A stretch of 64,000 nucleotides of DNA from Acidocella aromatica. GTDB taxonomy: Bacteria; Pseudomonadota; Alphaproteobacteria; Acetobacterales; Acetobacteraceae. A model generated the notes under the pieces. The model was not told where the DNA came from and did not search any database. It worked only from the letters and a program-made list of their open reading frames with translations. Made by a program: the position numbers and the translations under genes. The DNA lies in NCBI RefSeq assembly GCF_014201825.1, contig NZ_JACHFJ010000005.1:62001-126000 (forward strand), written 5' to 3'. Positions 8,458-17,352 of this stretch are shown here, in pieces (position 1 is the first letter of the stretch; every line of letters begins with the position of its first letter).

Positions 8458-10829
8458 TCGTTTTCGGGGATCAGCGCCTCGGCGCAGGCGTCCAGAATCG
8501 CGGCGCTGTCGATCTCATATTCCCGGTACAGGCTGCCCACATCGCCCGACTGCCCGAACCGGTCCGGCCCCAACGCCATCACCCGTTGGCCGCGCACCGC
8601 GCCCAGCCAGGCATGCGCCGCCGGGTGCCCGTCCAGCACCGTGATCAGCGCCGCATCAGCCGCCAGCGGCTTGAGCAGATCCTCGACATGCGAGCCCGCC
8701 TTCACCCCCTGGCGGCGGCTGCGCTGGGCGGCGCGCCATCCGGCATAAAGCCGGTCCGGGCTGGTGATGGCGAGCAGCCCCGCCTCGGGCACATCCTCGC
8801 GCAGCACGGCGAAGGCCTTCTCCGCCTCCCCCGCCACCGCGCCCTGATAGGCGATGGCGATCGTCGCTCCCGGCTGCGGCGGCACCACCCAATGCCCGCC
8901 CGCGATCACATGCTCCGGATTCAGCACCCGCTCGGGCTGCGGCAACGCCAAGTTGGAAAGCCGCAGCCAGACCGCGCTGCCCTCTGGCTTCTGCATGTAC
9001 TCAAAGGCATGGCGCAGAAGGATCGCCAACTCATCGCAATAAGCGGGCTCGAAGCTTGCCAATTTATCCTGCACCACGGCCAACAGCGGCGTGTTGGTGG
9101 CCTGATGCTGCCCGCCCTCGGGGGCAAGTGTAATGCCGGACGGCGTGGAGACCAGCAGGAACCGTGCATCCTGGTAGCAGGCATAGAACAACGCATCATG
9201 CCCACGATTCACGAACGGGTCGTACACCGTGCCCACCGGCAGCAGCCTCGCACCGTAGAAATCATGGCTCAGCCCGGCGGCGGCCAGCAGCAGGAACAAA
9301 TTCTGCTCCGCGATCCCCAGCTCCATATGCTGGCCATGCGGGTCCGCGCCCCAGCGCTGCGCGCTCACCAGCTTGCCATTGCGGAACACATCCTCGCGCG
9401 TGTGCCTGTCGAACACCCCGCGCCGGTTGATCCACGGCCCCAGATTGGTGGAGACCGCCACATCCGGGCTGGTGGTAACAATCCGGCGCGACAGCGCCGC
9501 CGACTCCCCTTGCGCCCGGCCAATCTCCGAGAGGATCTCGCCAAACCCCGCCTGCGTGCTCATCTTGCGCCCCGTCACGCGCGGCTGCGGCAGCTTCTGC
9601 GGCACCGGCACCTCTTCGGCGGGCAAACGGCGGCCATGCGGGGTGAGCGGCACGGCATAGGGCACGGACTGCACAAAGCGCTCCACCGCACGCGGGTTTT
9701 CCAGCCCCTCGAACGTCTCCCACTCATGCCCCGAACGGACATGGTGCGCGGCGCGGAAGCCATCCATCTGCTCGCGCGTCATCATCCCTGCGTGGTTGTC
9801 CTTATGCCCGGCAAAGGGGAGCCCCTTGCCCTTAATGGTATAGGCCAGGAACAGGGTCGGCTGGTCGCTCTGCGCGGCGGTGGCGAAGGCGCTCGTCAGC
9901 GCCTCAAGGTCGTGCCCGCCGAGATTGGTCATCAGCGCCGCCAGCTCGTCATCGGTCAGCGGGTCGATGATCGCGCGCACGCCCCGGCTCTTGCGCAAAT
10001 CCGTCAGCAGCGCATCGCGCCACGCCACCCCGCCCTGAAAGGTGAGCGCCGAATAGGTGGAGTTGGGACATTCATCCAGCCAGCCGCGCAGGCTGTAGCC
10101 GCCGGGACGGGCGAAGGCGGCCTCCAGCTTGCGGCCATATTTCAGCGTGGCGACTTTCCAGCCCATGTCGCGGAACAGCCCCTCGAACCGGCCGAACAGC
10201 CGGTCGGGCATCACCGAGTCCAGGCTCTGGCGGTTATAGTCCACCACCCACCAGACATCGCGCACATCGTGTTTCCAGCCTTCGAGCAGCGCCTCGTAGA
10301 TATTGCCCTCATCCAGTTCGGCATCGCCCGCGATGGCGATGTTGCGCGCCCGCGGCGCATCCGGCGCGGTCAACCCGTGCGACTGCACGTAATCCTGGAT
10401 CAGCGCGGAGAAGCTCGTCAGCGCCACGCCCAGCCCCACGGAACCGGTGGAGAAGTCGATCTCGGGCCCATCCTTGGCGCGGGAAGGATATGCCTGCGCG
10501 CCGCCGAACTGGCGCAGCGCCTTCAGCTTCTCCAGGCTCTGGCGGCCGAAGAGGTAGTTGATCGCGTGCAGCACCGGCCCGGCATGGGGCTTCACCGCCA
10601 CGCGGTCCCGCGGGCGCAACGCGTCGAAATACAAAGCGGTCATGATCGTCGCCACCGAGGCGCAGGACGCCTGATGCCCGCCAACCTTCAGCCCCTCGGG
10701 GTTCGGGCGGATATGGTTGGCATGGTGGATCATCCACGAGGCGAGCCAGACCAGCTTGCGCTCGATCTGCGCCAGCGCTTCAAGTTTCCCCACGCCTTGT
10801 TCAACCGGCCGTATCTCGTTCATGGGCAA
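8454..10829 (-). CDS. Transketolase-like homodimeric 2-oxoacid dehydrogenase E1 (AceE-like)
   Basis: A 791-residue thiamine-diphosphate enzyme. The N-terminal half has the TPP module: GHQASCASVATIMTALYF, KPHAGPVLHAINYLFG, and GDAELDEGNIYEALLEGW with NRQSLD. These correspond to the GDGEMDEPE and NLQRLDGPV signature of AceE. A pyrimidine-binding domain (~ELGIAEQNLFLLLAAAGL) and a C-terminal domain with STPSGITLAPEGGQHQATNTPLL follow. It is shorter than E. coli AceE (887), and no E2 or E3 gene is adjacent. A complete heterotetrameric pyruvate dehydrogenase operon lies at 43-48 kb, so this paralogue may act on another 2-oxoacid or work as a ketolase. The family is clear, the substrate is not. Confidence 0.75.
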   Translation of the reverse strand: MPMNEIRPVEQGVGKLEALAQIERKLVWLASWMIHHANHIRPNPEGLKVGGHQASCASVATIMTALYFDALRPRDRVAVKPHAGPVLHAINYLFGRQSLEKLKALRQFGGAQAYPSRAKDGPEIDFSTGSVGLGVALTSFSALIQDYVQSHGLTAPDAPRARNIAIAGDAELDEGNIYEALLEGWKHDVRDVWWVVDYNRQSLDSVMPDRLFGRFEGLFRDMGWKVATLKYGRKLEAAFARPGGYSLRGWLDECPNSTYSALTFQGGVAWRDALLTDLRKSRGVRAIIDPLTDDELAALMTNLGGHDLEALTSAFATAAQSDQPTLFLAYTIKGKGLPFAGHKDNHAGMMTREQMDGFRAAHHVRSGHEWETFEGLENPRAVERFVQSVPYAVPLTPHGRRLPAEEVPVPQKLPQPRVTGRKMSTQAGFGEILSEIGRAQGESAALSRRIVTTSPDVAVSTNLGPWINRRGVFDRHTREDVFRNGKLVSAQRWGADPHGQHMELGIAEQNLFLLLAAAGLSHDFYGARLLPVGTVYDPFVNRGHDALFYACYQDARFLLVSTPSGITLAPEGGQHQATNTPLLAVVQDKLASFEPAYCDELAILLRHAFEYMQKPEGSAVWLRLSNLALPQPERVLNPEHVIAGGHWVVPPQPGATIAIAYQGAVAGEAEKAFAVLREDVPEAGLLAITSPDRLYAGWRAAQRSRRQGVKAGSHVEDLLKPLAADAALITVLDGHPAAHAWLGAVRGQRVMALGPDRFGQSGDVGSLYREYEIDSAAILDACAEALIPEND

Positions 10830-10915
10830 ACTCTAGCGCAAAGCGCGGGTTAAGGAAATTGCGGCTTAGGCCCACCCGCGCCCCATGCCTTGCACAACCC
10901 GGCAAAACTCACTAG

Positions 10916-11034
10916 GTCTGCCCTCATTGGGGAGTAGCCCGCCCTCTTACGCGAGGGAGCGCACGTCAACATACTCGGGCTTTTGCCTGTGGTGTGCGCG
11001 GTGTCCAAAAGCAGGATGCTCGGCGAGACCAGCA
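10916..11034 (+). ncRNA. Mn2+-sensing riboswitch candidate (yybP-ykoY family)
   Basis: Three signature elements occur in order: GGGGAGTAGC (10930-10939), GTCAACATACTCG (10965-10977) and GATGCTCGGCGAGACC (11015-11030). In the yybP-ykoY/Mn2+ aptamer these are the 5' L1 strand, the ACAU half of the second helix and the 3' G(C/A)GAGACC/GCAAGACC strand; the ACAT/GATG pairing is visible. About 75 nt of possible expression platform with inverted GCTTTT..AAAGC-like elements separates it from the CDF start at 11111. This site would make the CDF gene Mn-inducible. A covariance-model search with RF00080 would confirm it. Confidence 0.82.
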
Positions 11035-11110
11035 AGCTTTTCAATCCGCCCAGGGTCTGCGGGTTGCGGGGCTTTTGCTGTCTCACCTTTGCACCCTGGA
11101 GCCGCCGAGC

Positions 11111-12070
11111 ATGACGGGCACCAAAACAAACCAGCGATTGCGCCGCCTGGCCGCGAATACGAGCTTCGTGATGGCCCTGAGTTTGGTCGGCATCAAGGTC
11201 GCCGCCTGGGCGCTCACGGGGTCGATGGCCCTGCTGGCCGCCGCCGTGGACGGTGTCCTCGATGTCTGCACCTCCGCCGTCACCTTCATCGGCGTGCGCT
11301 ATGCCGGGCGGCCGGAAGACCACAACCACCGCTACGGCCACGGCAAGGGCGAAACCCTCGCCGCCTTCCTGCAAGCCCTTCTGCTTGTTGGCGCTGGCTG
11401 CGCCCTCATCTACCAGGCGGGGGACAAGCTCATCCATCCCACTCCCCTGGCCGCACTGGAGGCCGGTGTGGCCATGACCGGCGGCAGCCTGACTGCCGTG
11501 GCCTGCCTAGTGGGGCTGCAAAGCTGGGTCATCCGGCGCACCCATTCCACGGCGATCATCGCCGACCGCCAGCATTATGTCGCCGACATCATCGTCAATA
11601 TCGGCGTCCTGGTCTCGCTCGGCATCACCTGGCTCACCGGGTGGGACCGTGTCGATCCGCTCATTGGCCTCAGCTTGTCCCTCTACCTGATCTGGTGTGC
11701 CGTGGGGATCATCCGCGGGGCGCTGCATGTGCTGCTCGACGAGGAACTGCCCAAGGCCGAACGGGCGAGAATCAAGGCAGCGGTGCGCGGCTGCGCGGGC
11801 GTGGTGAACCTGCACGACCTGCGCACGCGCAACGCCAGCGACCGGCGCTTCATCGAGTTTCATCTCGAAATGGATGGCGACATCACAGTCCGGGCGGGGC
11901 ACGATATCTGCGAGGCCGCGACAGAGGCGGTGCTGGCATTATATGGCGGCAATGCCGAGGTGCTCGTGCATGCCGAACCGGCGGGCATCGACGACGAGCG
12001 CCTGGACCGGCGCATCAGACCAGCTTCAAGCCCCCTCACCCGCCCCGGACCAACACCCGGCCGAGGCTGA
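11111..12070 (+). CDS. Cation diffusion facilitator (FieF-like) metal exporter
   Basis: The start is ATG at 11111 (MTGTKTNQRLRRLAANTS), with CTGGAG 10 nt upstream; longer frames would run into the riboswitch. The 319 residues have six transmembrane segments. TM2 has the DxxxD type motif (VDGVLDV), the TM2-3 loop has DHNHRYGHGKGE, and TM5 has ADRQHYVADIIVN, i.e. HxxxD as in FieF/YiiP. A cytoplasmic C-terminal domain (~215-310) with HDLRTRNA follows. The leader looks like a Mn2+ riboswitch, suggesting Mn2+ efflux, whereas HxxxD in TM5 is usual for Zn/Fe exporters. The 3' end overlaps the convergent MFS gene by 35 bp. Confidence 0.88.
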   Translation: MTGTKTNQRLRRLAANTSFVMALSLVGIKVAAWALTGSMALLAAAVDGVLDVCTSAVTFIGVRYAGRPEDHNHRYGHGKGETLAAFLQALLLVGAGCALIYQAGDKLIHPTPLAALEAGVAMTGGSLTAVACLVGLQSWVIRRTHSTAIIADRQHYVADIIVNIGVLVSLGITWLTGWDRVDPLIGLSLSLYLIWCAVGIIRGALHVLLDEELPKAERARIKAAVRGCAGVVNLHDLRTRNASDRRFIEFHLEMDGDITVRAGHDICEAATEAVLALYGGNAEVLVHAEPAGIDDERLDRRIRPASSPLTRPGPTPGRG

Positions 12071-13400
12071 TCGAGGCGGCGAGATAGGCCGTGCCCGCGG
12101 CAAACCCCAGGCAGGCGGCATAAGGCGCGTCCCGTACCAACCCGAGGGTCAGCGCCACCAGCATACCCCCCACCGTCTGCCCCAGCAGCCGCGCCACCGA
12201 GACCATGCCGCTCGCCCCGCCGATGCGGTGCTTGGGCGCGGTGCCGATCATCGCCTTGTTGTTAGGCGGCTGAAACAGCCCGAACCCCGCCCCGGCCATG
12301 AAGATGCGCCAAGCGATGTCGAAATTTGACGGATCGGTCGGCATCAGCCGCAGGAGCAAAAACCCCGTGCCAGTGATCGCCAGCCCGATGGTGGAAAGGA
12401 TGACCGCCGGGTAGCGGTCGGTGAGCCGCCCCACCACCGGCGCCACCGCCACAATGGCCAGCGGCCAGGGGGTGATGAGCAGGCCCGTCGCCACCGGGCC
12501 GCGATGCAGCTCGTTCATCAGCGCGAAGGGCATCGGAATGATGAAGAAATTGGAGGCGATAAACGCGAAGAACCCGGTGAGGAAGGCGGCACGGAACCCG
12601 CCGCGCGCCAGCAAATCCACCGGCAGCAGCGGGTCGGACTTGCCCAACTGCCGCAACACCAGCACCACTAGACTCACCGCCCCCAGGGCGATCAGCCCCA
12701 GCGTGATCCCCAGGCTGCTCTCATGCGCGAAGCGGTCGCCGCCGATGATCAGCCCGCCAAAGGCCAAGGCCAGCAGAGCGGCGCTGGCATAGTCGAACCC
12801 GCCCGGAATGCGTGGGGTATTGGGCAGCGCGGTGAGCGCGAAGTAGAACGCCGCCCCGCCCAAAGGCAGGTTGATGAGAAACAGCCACGGCCAAGTGGCG
12901 ACGGCCAGCACGGCGGCGGCAATAGTCGGCCCGATGGCCACCCCCAGCCCAATGACAAGCCCATTCAATGCAATGCCCCGCCCCAAAATATGCGGCGGAT
13001 AGATATAGCGCAGCAGCGCCGCGTTCACGCCCAGGATACATGCCGCACCCAGCCCCTGGAGCGCCCTGGCCGCCGCCAGCACGGGCAGCGAAGGTGCCAC
13101 GGCGCAGAACACCGAGGCCACGACGAACAGCACCAGCCCCACCCGGCACAGCCGCGCATGGCCCAGCCTGTCGCCAAGTGCCGCCACAGGCAGAAGCGCT
13201 ATAACGGTGATGAGCTGATAGGCGTTGACCACCCAGATGGCGGCCGAGTCCGGGCAGTTCAGGCTCACCGCGATGCGCGGCAGCGCCACATTGACCACGG
13301 TATAGTCGAGCACCGAGAGCAGCACGGCCAGCGCCAGGCCAAACATGGCGCGCTGGCGGGCTCCCTTGGGCAGGCCCTCTATAATGGTGGCGGACACCAC
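12036..13400 (-). CDS. MFS drug/solute exporter, DHA2 type
   Basis: A 454-residue, ~14-helix major facilitator. The first helix has LALAVLLSVLDYTVVNVALP, and the D-Y-T-V-V-N-V-A-L-P motif is typical of DHA2 (EmrB/QacA) members. Motif A-like GDRLGHARLCRVG and motif C-like GLVIGLGVAIGPTIAA follow. No EmrA-type membrane fusion protein is adjacent, so it may act alone. It converges on and overlaps the CDF gene by 35 bp at the 3' ends. Substrate unknown. Confidence 0.85.
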   Translation of the reverse strand: MVSATIIEGLPKGARQRAMFGLALAVLLSVLDYTVVNVALPRIAVSLNCPDSAAIWVVNAYQLITVIALLPVAALGDRLGHARLCRVGLVLFVVASVFCAVAPSLPVLAAARALQGLGAACILGVNAALLRYIYPPHILGRGIALNGLVIGLGVAIGPTIAAAVLAVATWPWLFLINLPLGGAAFYFALTALPNTPRIPGGFDYASAALLALAFGGLIIGGDRFAHESSLGITLGLIALGAVSLVVLVLRQLGKSDPLLPVDLLARGGFRAAFLTGFFAFIASNFFIIPMPFALMNELHRGPVATGLLITPWPLAIVAVAPVVGRLTDRYPAVILSTIGLAITGTGFLLLRLMPTDPSNFDIAWRIFMAGAGFGLFQPPNNKAMIGTAPKHRIGGASGMVSVARLLGQTVGGMLVALTLGLVRDAPYAACLGFAAGTAYLAASISLGRVLVRGG

Positions 13401-13406
13401 ACCCGC

Positions 13407-13916
13407 CTAGACGACCTCGCTCAACCGGATCGCCGCCTTGCAGCCCAACCGGATCAGCCCCGAGAGCAGCTTGTAGCCCGGCGCCAGCTCGGCCCCGTTC
13501 TCCAGCCCGATATCGCGGTGCTCCACCTCTTCGAGCCGGAATATCTCGATGGTGTCGCGCAGATCAGCCTCATTCTCGCCCAGCGAATCCCGCTGTGCGG
13601 CGTAATGCGCGTCGATGGTCTCCTCCACCGCCACTGTGCAGGCCATGGCGGCCTCGGGGCCGATTGCGGCGGTCACCGCGCCCAAAGCAAACCCGGCCAC
13701 ATGCCAGAACGGCAGCATCGCGGTGGGGCGCACGCGGCGCTTGGCGATCATCTCGGCGAAGGTGTCGAGATGCACTTGCTCCTGCGCCTTCATATGCTCC
13801 AGCTGGGGCCCGTGCTTGCCGCGCCCCAGCACGGCGAGCTGCCCGGCATAGATTCGCGCCGCGCCGTATTCCCCCGCATGGTCCACGCGGATGAACTTCT
13901 TGATCTCATCGCTCAT
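13407..13916 (-). CDS. coq7: Demethoxyubiquinone hydroxylase Coq7
   Basis: I start at ATG 13916 (MSDEIKKFIRVDHAGEYGA), which overlaps the stop of dsbB by 4 bp (ATGA). The 169-residue product is a ferritin-like diiron protein. Iron ligands are visible as E in HAGEYGA, ExxH in QEQVHLD, E in VEETIDAHY and ExxH in LEEVEHRD. It carries out the last hydroxylation in ubiquinone synthesis at the membrane. Translational coupling with dsbB, which passes electrons to ubiquinone, is notable. The longer ORF reading into dsbB is not real. Confidence 0.93.
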   Translation of the reverse strand: MSDEIKKFIRVDHAGEYGAARIYAGQLAVLGRGKHGPQLEHMKAQEQVHLDTFAEMIAKRRVRPTAMLPFWHVAGFALGAVTAAIGPEAAMACTVAVEETIDAHYAAQRDSLGENEADLRDTIEIFRLEEVEHRDIGLENGAELAPGYKLLSGLIRLGCKAAIRLSEVV

Positions 13917-14380
13917 CGGAACACCTTCCTCTTGCGCGCCGCATAGGTCAGCAGCGCCACGGCAAACATAAACGCCGCGGCCAAATCCATCATCGCCATG
14001 GACACCGGCAGGGCATGAACCAGATAGATTGGCCTGTCGCATGGCGTGGCGGGGACCAGCGGCAGCGGCGCGCCCGGCACCAGCGCGCCGTTGCATTCCG
14101 GCAGCGGCGAGTTCCACCAGCCGAACTCCACTCCCACATGCAGGAAGGCGATACCGGCATCGCCCAGCATCACCAGCCCGGCCAAGGCCAGCATGGCACG
14201 GGTGGATTTCGGCTTGGTCATGGTGGCCAGCAGCCCCAGCACGGCCACAATGCGATACGGCCAGCGCTCCCACAAACACAGCTCGCAGGGGGTGAGATGC
14301 AGCACATATTGCGCGAAATAGGCGACGCCCAGCGCCGCCAGCGCCACCAATGCCGTCATGGCCCCCGCGAGTTTGTGCAT
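13913..14380 (-). CDS. dsbB: Disulfide bond formation protein DsbB family
   Basis: A 155-residue membrane protein with four predicted helices. The first periplasmic CxxC is PCELCLWERWPY (~31-42), where the Arg after CxxC that helps ubiquinone binding is present. The second cysteine pair lies in the large loop (PECNG ... TPCDRP). It reoxidises a DsbA-type thiol oxidase using ubiquinone. It ends in a 4-bp overlap with coq7. There is no dsbA in the window. Confidence 0.88.
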   Translation of the reverse strand: MHKLAGAMTALVALAALGVAYFAQYVLHLTPCELCLWERWPYRIVAVLGLLATMTKPKSTRAMLALAGLVMLGDAGIAFLHVGVEFGWWNSPLPECNGALVPGAPLPLVPATPCDRPIYLVHALPVSMAMMDLAAAFMFAVALLTYAARKRKVFR

Positions 14381-14395
14381 GCCGCCAGCCGCCGT

Positions 14396-15712
14396 TTACA
14401 GAATGAAGCGGGAGAGATCGCCCTTGGCCGCCAGCGGCGCCACGCGCTCGTTCACATAGGCGGCGTCCACCAGCACCGTCTCGCCCGAGCGGTCGCTGGC
14501 GGTGAAGCTGATCTCCTCCAGCAGCCGCTCGATCACGGTCGCCAGACGCCGGGCGCCGATATTCTCCACCCGGTCGTTGATGTCGTAGGCCAGCCCCGCG
14601 ATGGCATCCACAGCATCATCGCTGAAGCTGAGCGTCACGTTCTCGGTCCCCAGCAGGGCAATGTACTGCTTCAGCAGCGAGTGCTCGGTATCGGTGAGAA
14701 TGCGCTTGAAATCCTCGCGCGAGAGCGAGCTCAGCTCCACGCGGATGGGCAGACGCCCCTGCAACTCGGGCAACAGGTCAGACGGCTTGGCCACATGGAA
14801 CGCGCCGGAGGCGATGAACAGGATATAATCCGTCTTGATCGGCCCGTATTTGGTCGAGATGGTGGTGCCCTCGATCAGCGGCAGGAGATCGCGCTGCACG
14901 CCCTCGCGAGAGACATCGCCGCCCTTGAACCCGCCCTCGGTCTTCGCGCAGATCTTGTCGATCTCGTCGAGGAACACGATGCCGTTCTGCTCGGCATGGC
15001 GCACCGCGTCCTTGGTCAGGGCCTCGGTGTCCAGCAGTTTATCGGCCTCCTCGCGCTGCAAGGCGCGCCGGGCTTCGTCCACGCGCATCTTTTTCTTCTG
15101 CGCCGGGCGGCCGAACATGCCCTTCATCATATCGCCAAGGTTGATGGCCCCGCCCTGCGGCATGTTGGGCAGGTCGATCATCCCGATCGGCGTGCCGGAC
15201 GTCTCGCCCACCGCGATCTCGATCTCCTTGTCCTCCAGCTCACCGGCGCGCAGCATGCGGCGGAACTTCACGCGCGTATCGGCGGAAGCCCCCTCCCCCA
15301 CCAGCGCTGTGATCAGCCGTTCCTCGGCGTTCAGTTCGGCCTTGGCCTCCACGCCCTTGCGGCTCTGCTCGCGCAGCATGGTGATGCTGGCCTCCACCAG
15401 ATCGCGCACGATACTCTCCACATCGCGCCCCACATAGCCCACCTCGGTGAACTTCGTGGCCTCAACCTTGATGAACGGCGCCTGCGCCAGCTTGGCGAGG
15501 CGCCGGGCGATCTCGGTCTTGCCGCAGCCCGTCGGCCCGATCATCAGAATGTTCTTGGGCACCACCTCGTCGCGCATGTCATCGGCCAGTTGCAGGCGGC
15601 GCCAGCGGTTGCGCAGCGCGATGGCCACGGCGCGCTTGGCATCGTTCTGGCCGATGATAAAACGGTCCAACTCGGAGACGGTCTCGCGGGGCGAGTAAAC
15701 GGGAGCTTCCAT
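14396..15712 (-). CDS. hslU: ATP-dependent protease ATPase subunit HslU
   Basis: A 438-residue AAA+ unfoldase of normal length. N-terminal [16 protein letters not shown], Walker [17 protein letters not shown] (~58-73), intermediate I-domain (~110-235) with [13 protein letters not shown], Walker [13 protein letters not shown], sensor 2 region GARRLATV and C-terminal DLSRFIL, which docks into HslV. Start ATG 15712 overlaps the last base of hslV. Forms the HslUV (ClpYQ) protease with the upstream gene. Confidence 0.97.
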   Translation of the reverse strand: MEAPVYSPRETVSELDRFIIGQNDAKRAVAIALRNRWRRLQLADDMRDEVVPKNILMIGPTGCGKTEIARRLAKLAQAPFIKVEATKFTEVGYVGRDVESIVRDLVEASITMLREQSRKGVEAKAELNAEERLITALVGEGASADTRVKFRRMLRAGELEDKEIEIAVGETSGTPIGMIDLPNMPQGGAINLGDMMKGMFGRPAQKKKMRVDEARRALQREEADKLLDTEALTKDAVRHAEQNGIVFLDEIDKICAKTEGGFKGGDVSREGVQRDLLPLIEGTTISTKYGPIKTDYILFIASGAFHVAKPSDLLPELQGRLPIRVELSSLSREDFKRILTDTEHSLLKQYIALLGTENVTLSFSDDAVDAIAGLAYDINDRVENIGARRLATVIERLLEEISFTASDRSGETVLVDAAYVNERVAPLAAKGDLSRFIL

Positions 15713-16275
15713 CAGATGGTCTCAACCACAAGGTTTTCGTTCGTGTAGATGCAGATATCCGCGGCGATCTTCATCGCCCGGCGCGCGATCTCCTCGGCCG
15801 TCAGGTCCGGCACGGTCATCAGCGCGCGGGCGGCGGAAAGGGCGTAATTGCCGCCCGAACCAATGGCGATGATGCCGTCACTAGGCTCCAGCACGTCGCC
15901 GTTGCCGGTCAGGGTATAGCCATGCTCCTTGTCGGCCACGATCAGCATTGCCTCCAACCGGCGCAGATAGCGGTCCATCCGCCAATCCTTGGCCAGTTCC
16001 ACGCAGGCGCGCTCGAGCTGGTTGGGGAAGCGCTCCAGCTTCGCCTCCAGGCGCTCCAGCAGGGTAAAGGCATCAGCCGTGGCGCCCGCGAAACCCGCGA
16101 TGACATTGCCATTGCCGATGCGCCGCACCTTGCGGGCGTTGCCCTTCACCACGGTATTGCCCAGGCTTACCTGGCCGTCTCCGGCCACCACCACCTGCCC
16201 ATTGCGCCGCACGGAGAGGATTGTCGTCCCGTGCCAACCGATCGGATCATGATGTTCTGTCATGGTGTGAGACAT
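15712..16275 (-). CDS. hslV: ATP-dependent protease peptidase subunit HslV
   Basis: The threonine peptidase of Hsl[32 protein letters not shown] contains the catalytic N-terminal Thr of the mature protein, preceded here by a short extension ([15 protein letters not shown]) as in many alphaproteobacteria, so processing before TT is expected. [16 protein letters not shown] and [13 protein letters not shown] complete the fold. The start at 16275 is chosen over 16320 and 16263; CAGGTG lies 4-5 nt upstream. The choice does not affect the mature enzyme. It is followed without gap by hslU. Confidence 0.94.
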   Translation of the reverse strand: MSHTMTEHHDPIGWHGTTILSVRRNGQVVVAGDGQVSLGNTVVKGNARKVRRIGNGNVIAGFAGATADAFTLLERLEAKLERFPNQLERACVELAKDWRMDRYLRRLEAMLIVADKEHGYTLTGNGDVLEPSDGIIAIGSGGNYALSAARALMTVPDLTAEEIARRAMKIAADICIYTNENLVVETI

Positions 16276-16434
16276 GGCACCTGCCCCAAGCCTTGCCAAG
16301 ACCTGCCTCAATTCGGACAAACTGGCGCGCGAATGTATCGTTATGCAATATAGTTCAAGTAACGCTTGTTTGGCGCTTCCGGCGCGCGCAAAAAACTGCT
16401 AACGCCGACCATCGTTTTTCAGACTGAACCATTC

Positions 16435-17352
16435 ATGACCCCCCCTACCGATTCTGATCTTCTCCCCGGGCTCGGCCAGCGCGTTAAACTGCTGCGCGCC
16501 CGCCGCGGCATGACCCGCCGCATCCTGGCCGAGGAGGCTGGCGTTTCCGAGCGCCATCTCGCCAATCTCGAATCCGGCACCGGCAACATTTCCGTGCTGG
16601 TGCTGGCGCATGTCGCCTCGGCGCTGGATTGTTCGCTGGCCGAGCTGCTGGGCGACGAAACCACCGCCACGCCGGAATGGCTGATGATCCGCCGCCTGCT
16701 GCACGGGCGCGAGCCACGCGAATTGACCGAGGCGCACCGCGTCCTCTCCGACCTGTTCGGCGCCTCGGGGGCCGCGCAGAATCGCCGCCACCGCATCGCG
16801 CTGGTGGGCCTGCGCGGGGCCGGCAAGTCCACCCTGGGCCAAATGGCCGCGGCGGAGCTTGGCGTGCCCTTCATCGAGTTGCGTGACGAGATCACCCGAC
16901 TCGCCGGCTGCGCCCCAATTGAGATCCAGGCGCTGTACGGCTCCAACGCCTATCGCCGCTACGAGCGCCAGGCCCTCGAGGAAACGCTGCGCCAGCACGA
17001 TTCCTGCGTCATCGCCACGGCGGGCGGGCTGGTGGGCGACACAGCCAATTTCGAGCTGCTGCTGAACAGCTGCTTCACCGTGTGGCTGCAAGCCGAACCC
17101 GAGGACCACTTCAACCGCGTGCTCGCCCAGGGCGACCAGCGGCTGATGCCGGGCAACCGCAACGGCATTGACGACATCCGCCTGACCCTGGAAAGCCGCG
17201 CCAGCTTCTACGCCAAGGCCGATTGCTCCTTCTACACCTCGGGCAAAACATTGGAGGAAGCCTTCACAGGGCTGATGGCCCTGCTGCGGCAGCGCACCGG
17301 AGGCGATCTGCCAGCCCCCGGCCATGACAGCAAATCCCCACTACACCCCTGA
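16435..17352 (+). CDS. XRE-family regulator fused to a shikimate-kinase-like domain (BzdR/BoxR type)
   Basis: A 305-residue product from ATG 16435; the in-frame ATG at 16366 lies in the likely promoter. Residues ~10-75 are an XRE helix-turn-helix (RVKLLRARRGMTRRILAEEA, VSERHLANLESGTGNIS). Residues ~115-290 are a shikimate kinase fold with P-loop GLRGAGKSTLGQ and RYERQALEE. The Asp that binds shikimate (D in FVDTD) is replaced (PFIELRDE), as expected for BzdR/BoxR regulators, where this domain senses benzoyl-CoA. No box or bzd catabolic genes are present here, so the ligand is open. Its end overlaps the next gene by 29 bp, indicating one transcript. Confidence 0.88.
   Translation: MTPPTDSDLLPGLGQRVKLLRARRGMTRRILAEEAGVSERHLANLESGTGNISVLVLAHVASALDCSLAELLGDETTATPEWLMIRRLLHGREPRELTEAHRVLSDLFGASGAAQNRRHRIALVGLRGAGKSTLGQMAAAELGVPFIELRDEITRLAGCAPIEIQALYGSNAYRRYERQALEETLRQHDSCVIATAGGLVGDTANFELLLNSCFTVWLQAEPEDHFNRVLAQGDQRLMPGNRNGIDDIRLTLESRASFYAKADCSFYTSGKTLEEAFTGLMALLRQRTGGDLPAPGHDSKSPLHP

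Noticed and set aside
7776..10853. 1025-codon plus-strand frame across nnrD and the AceE-like gene
   Set aside because: Low-complexity Arg/His-rich translation, shadow of two well-supported genes.
13407..14279. 290-residue version of Coq7
   Set aside because: The extra N-terminus is an out-of-frame translation of dsbB; the internal ATG 13916 gives the normal family length.
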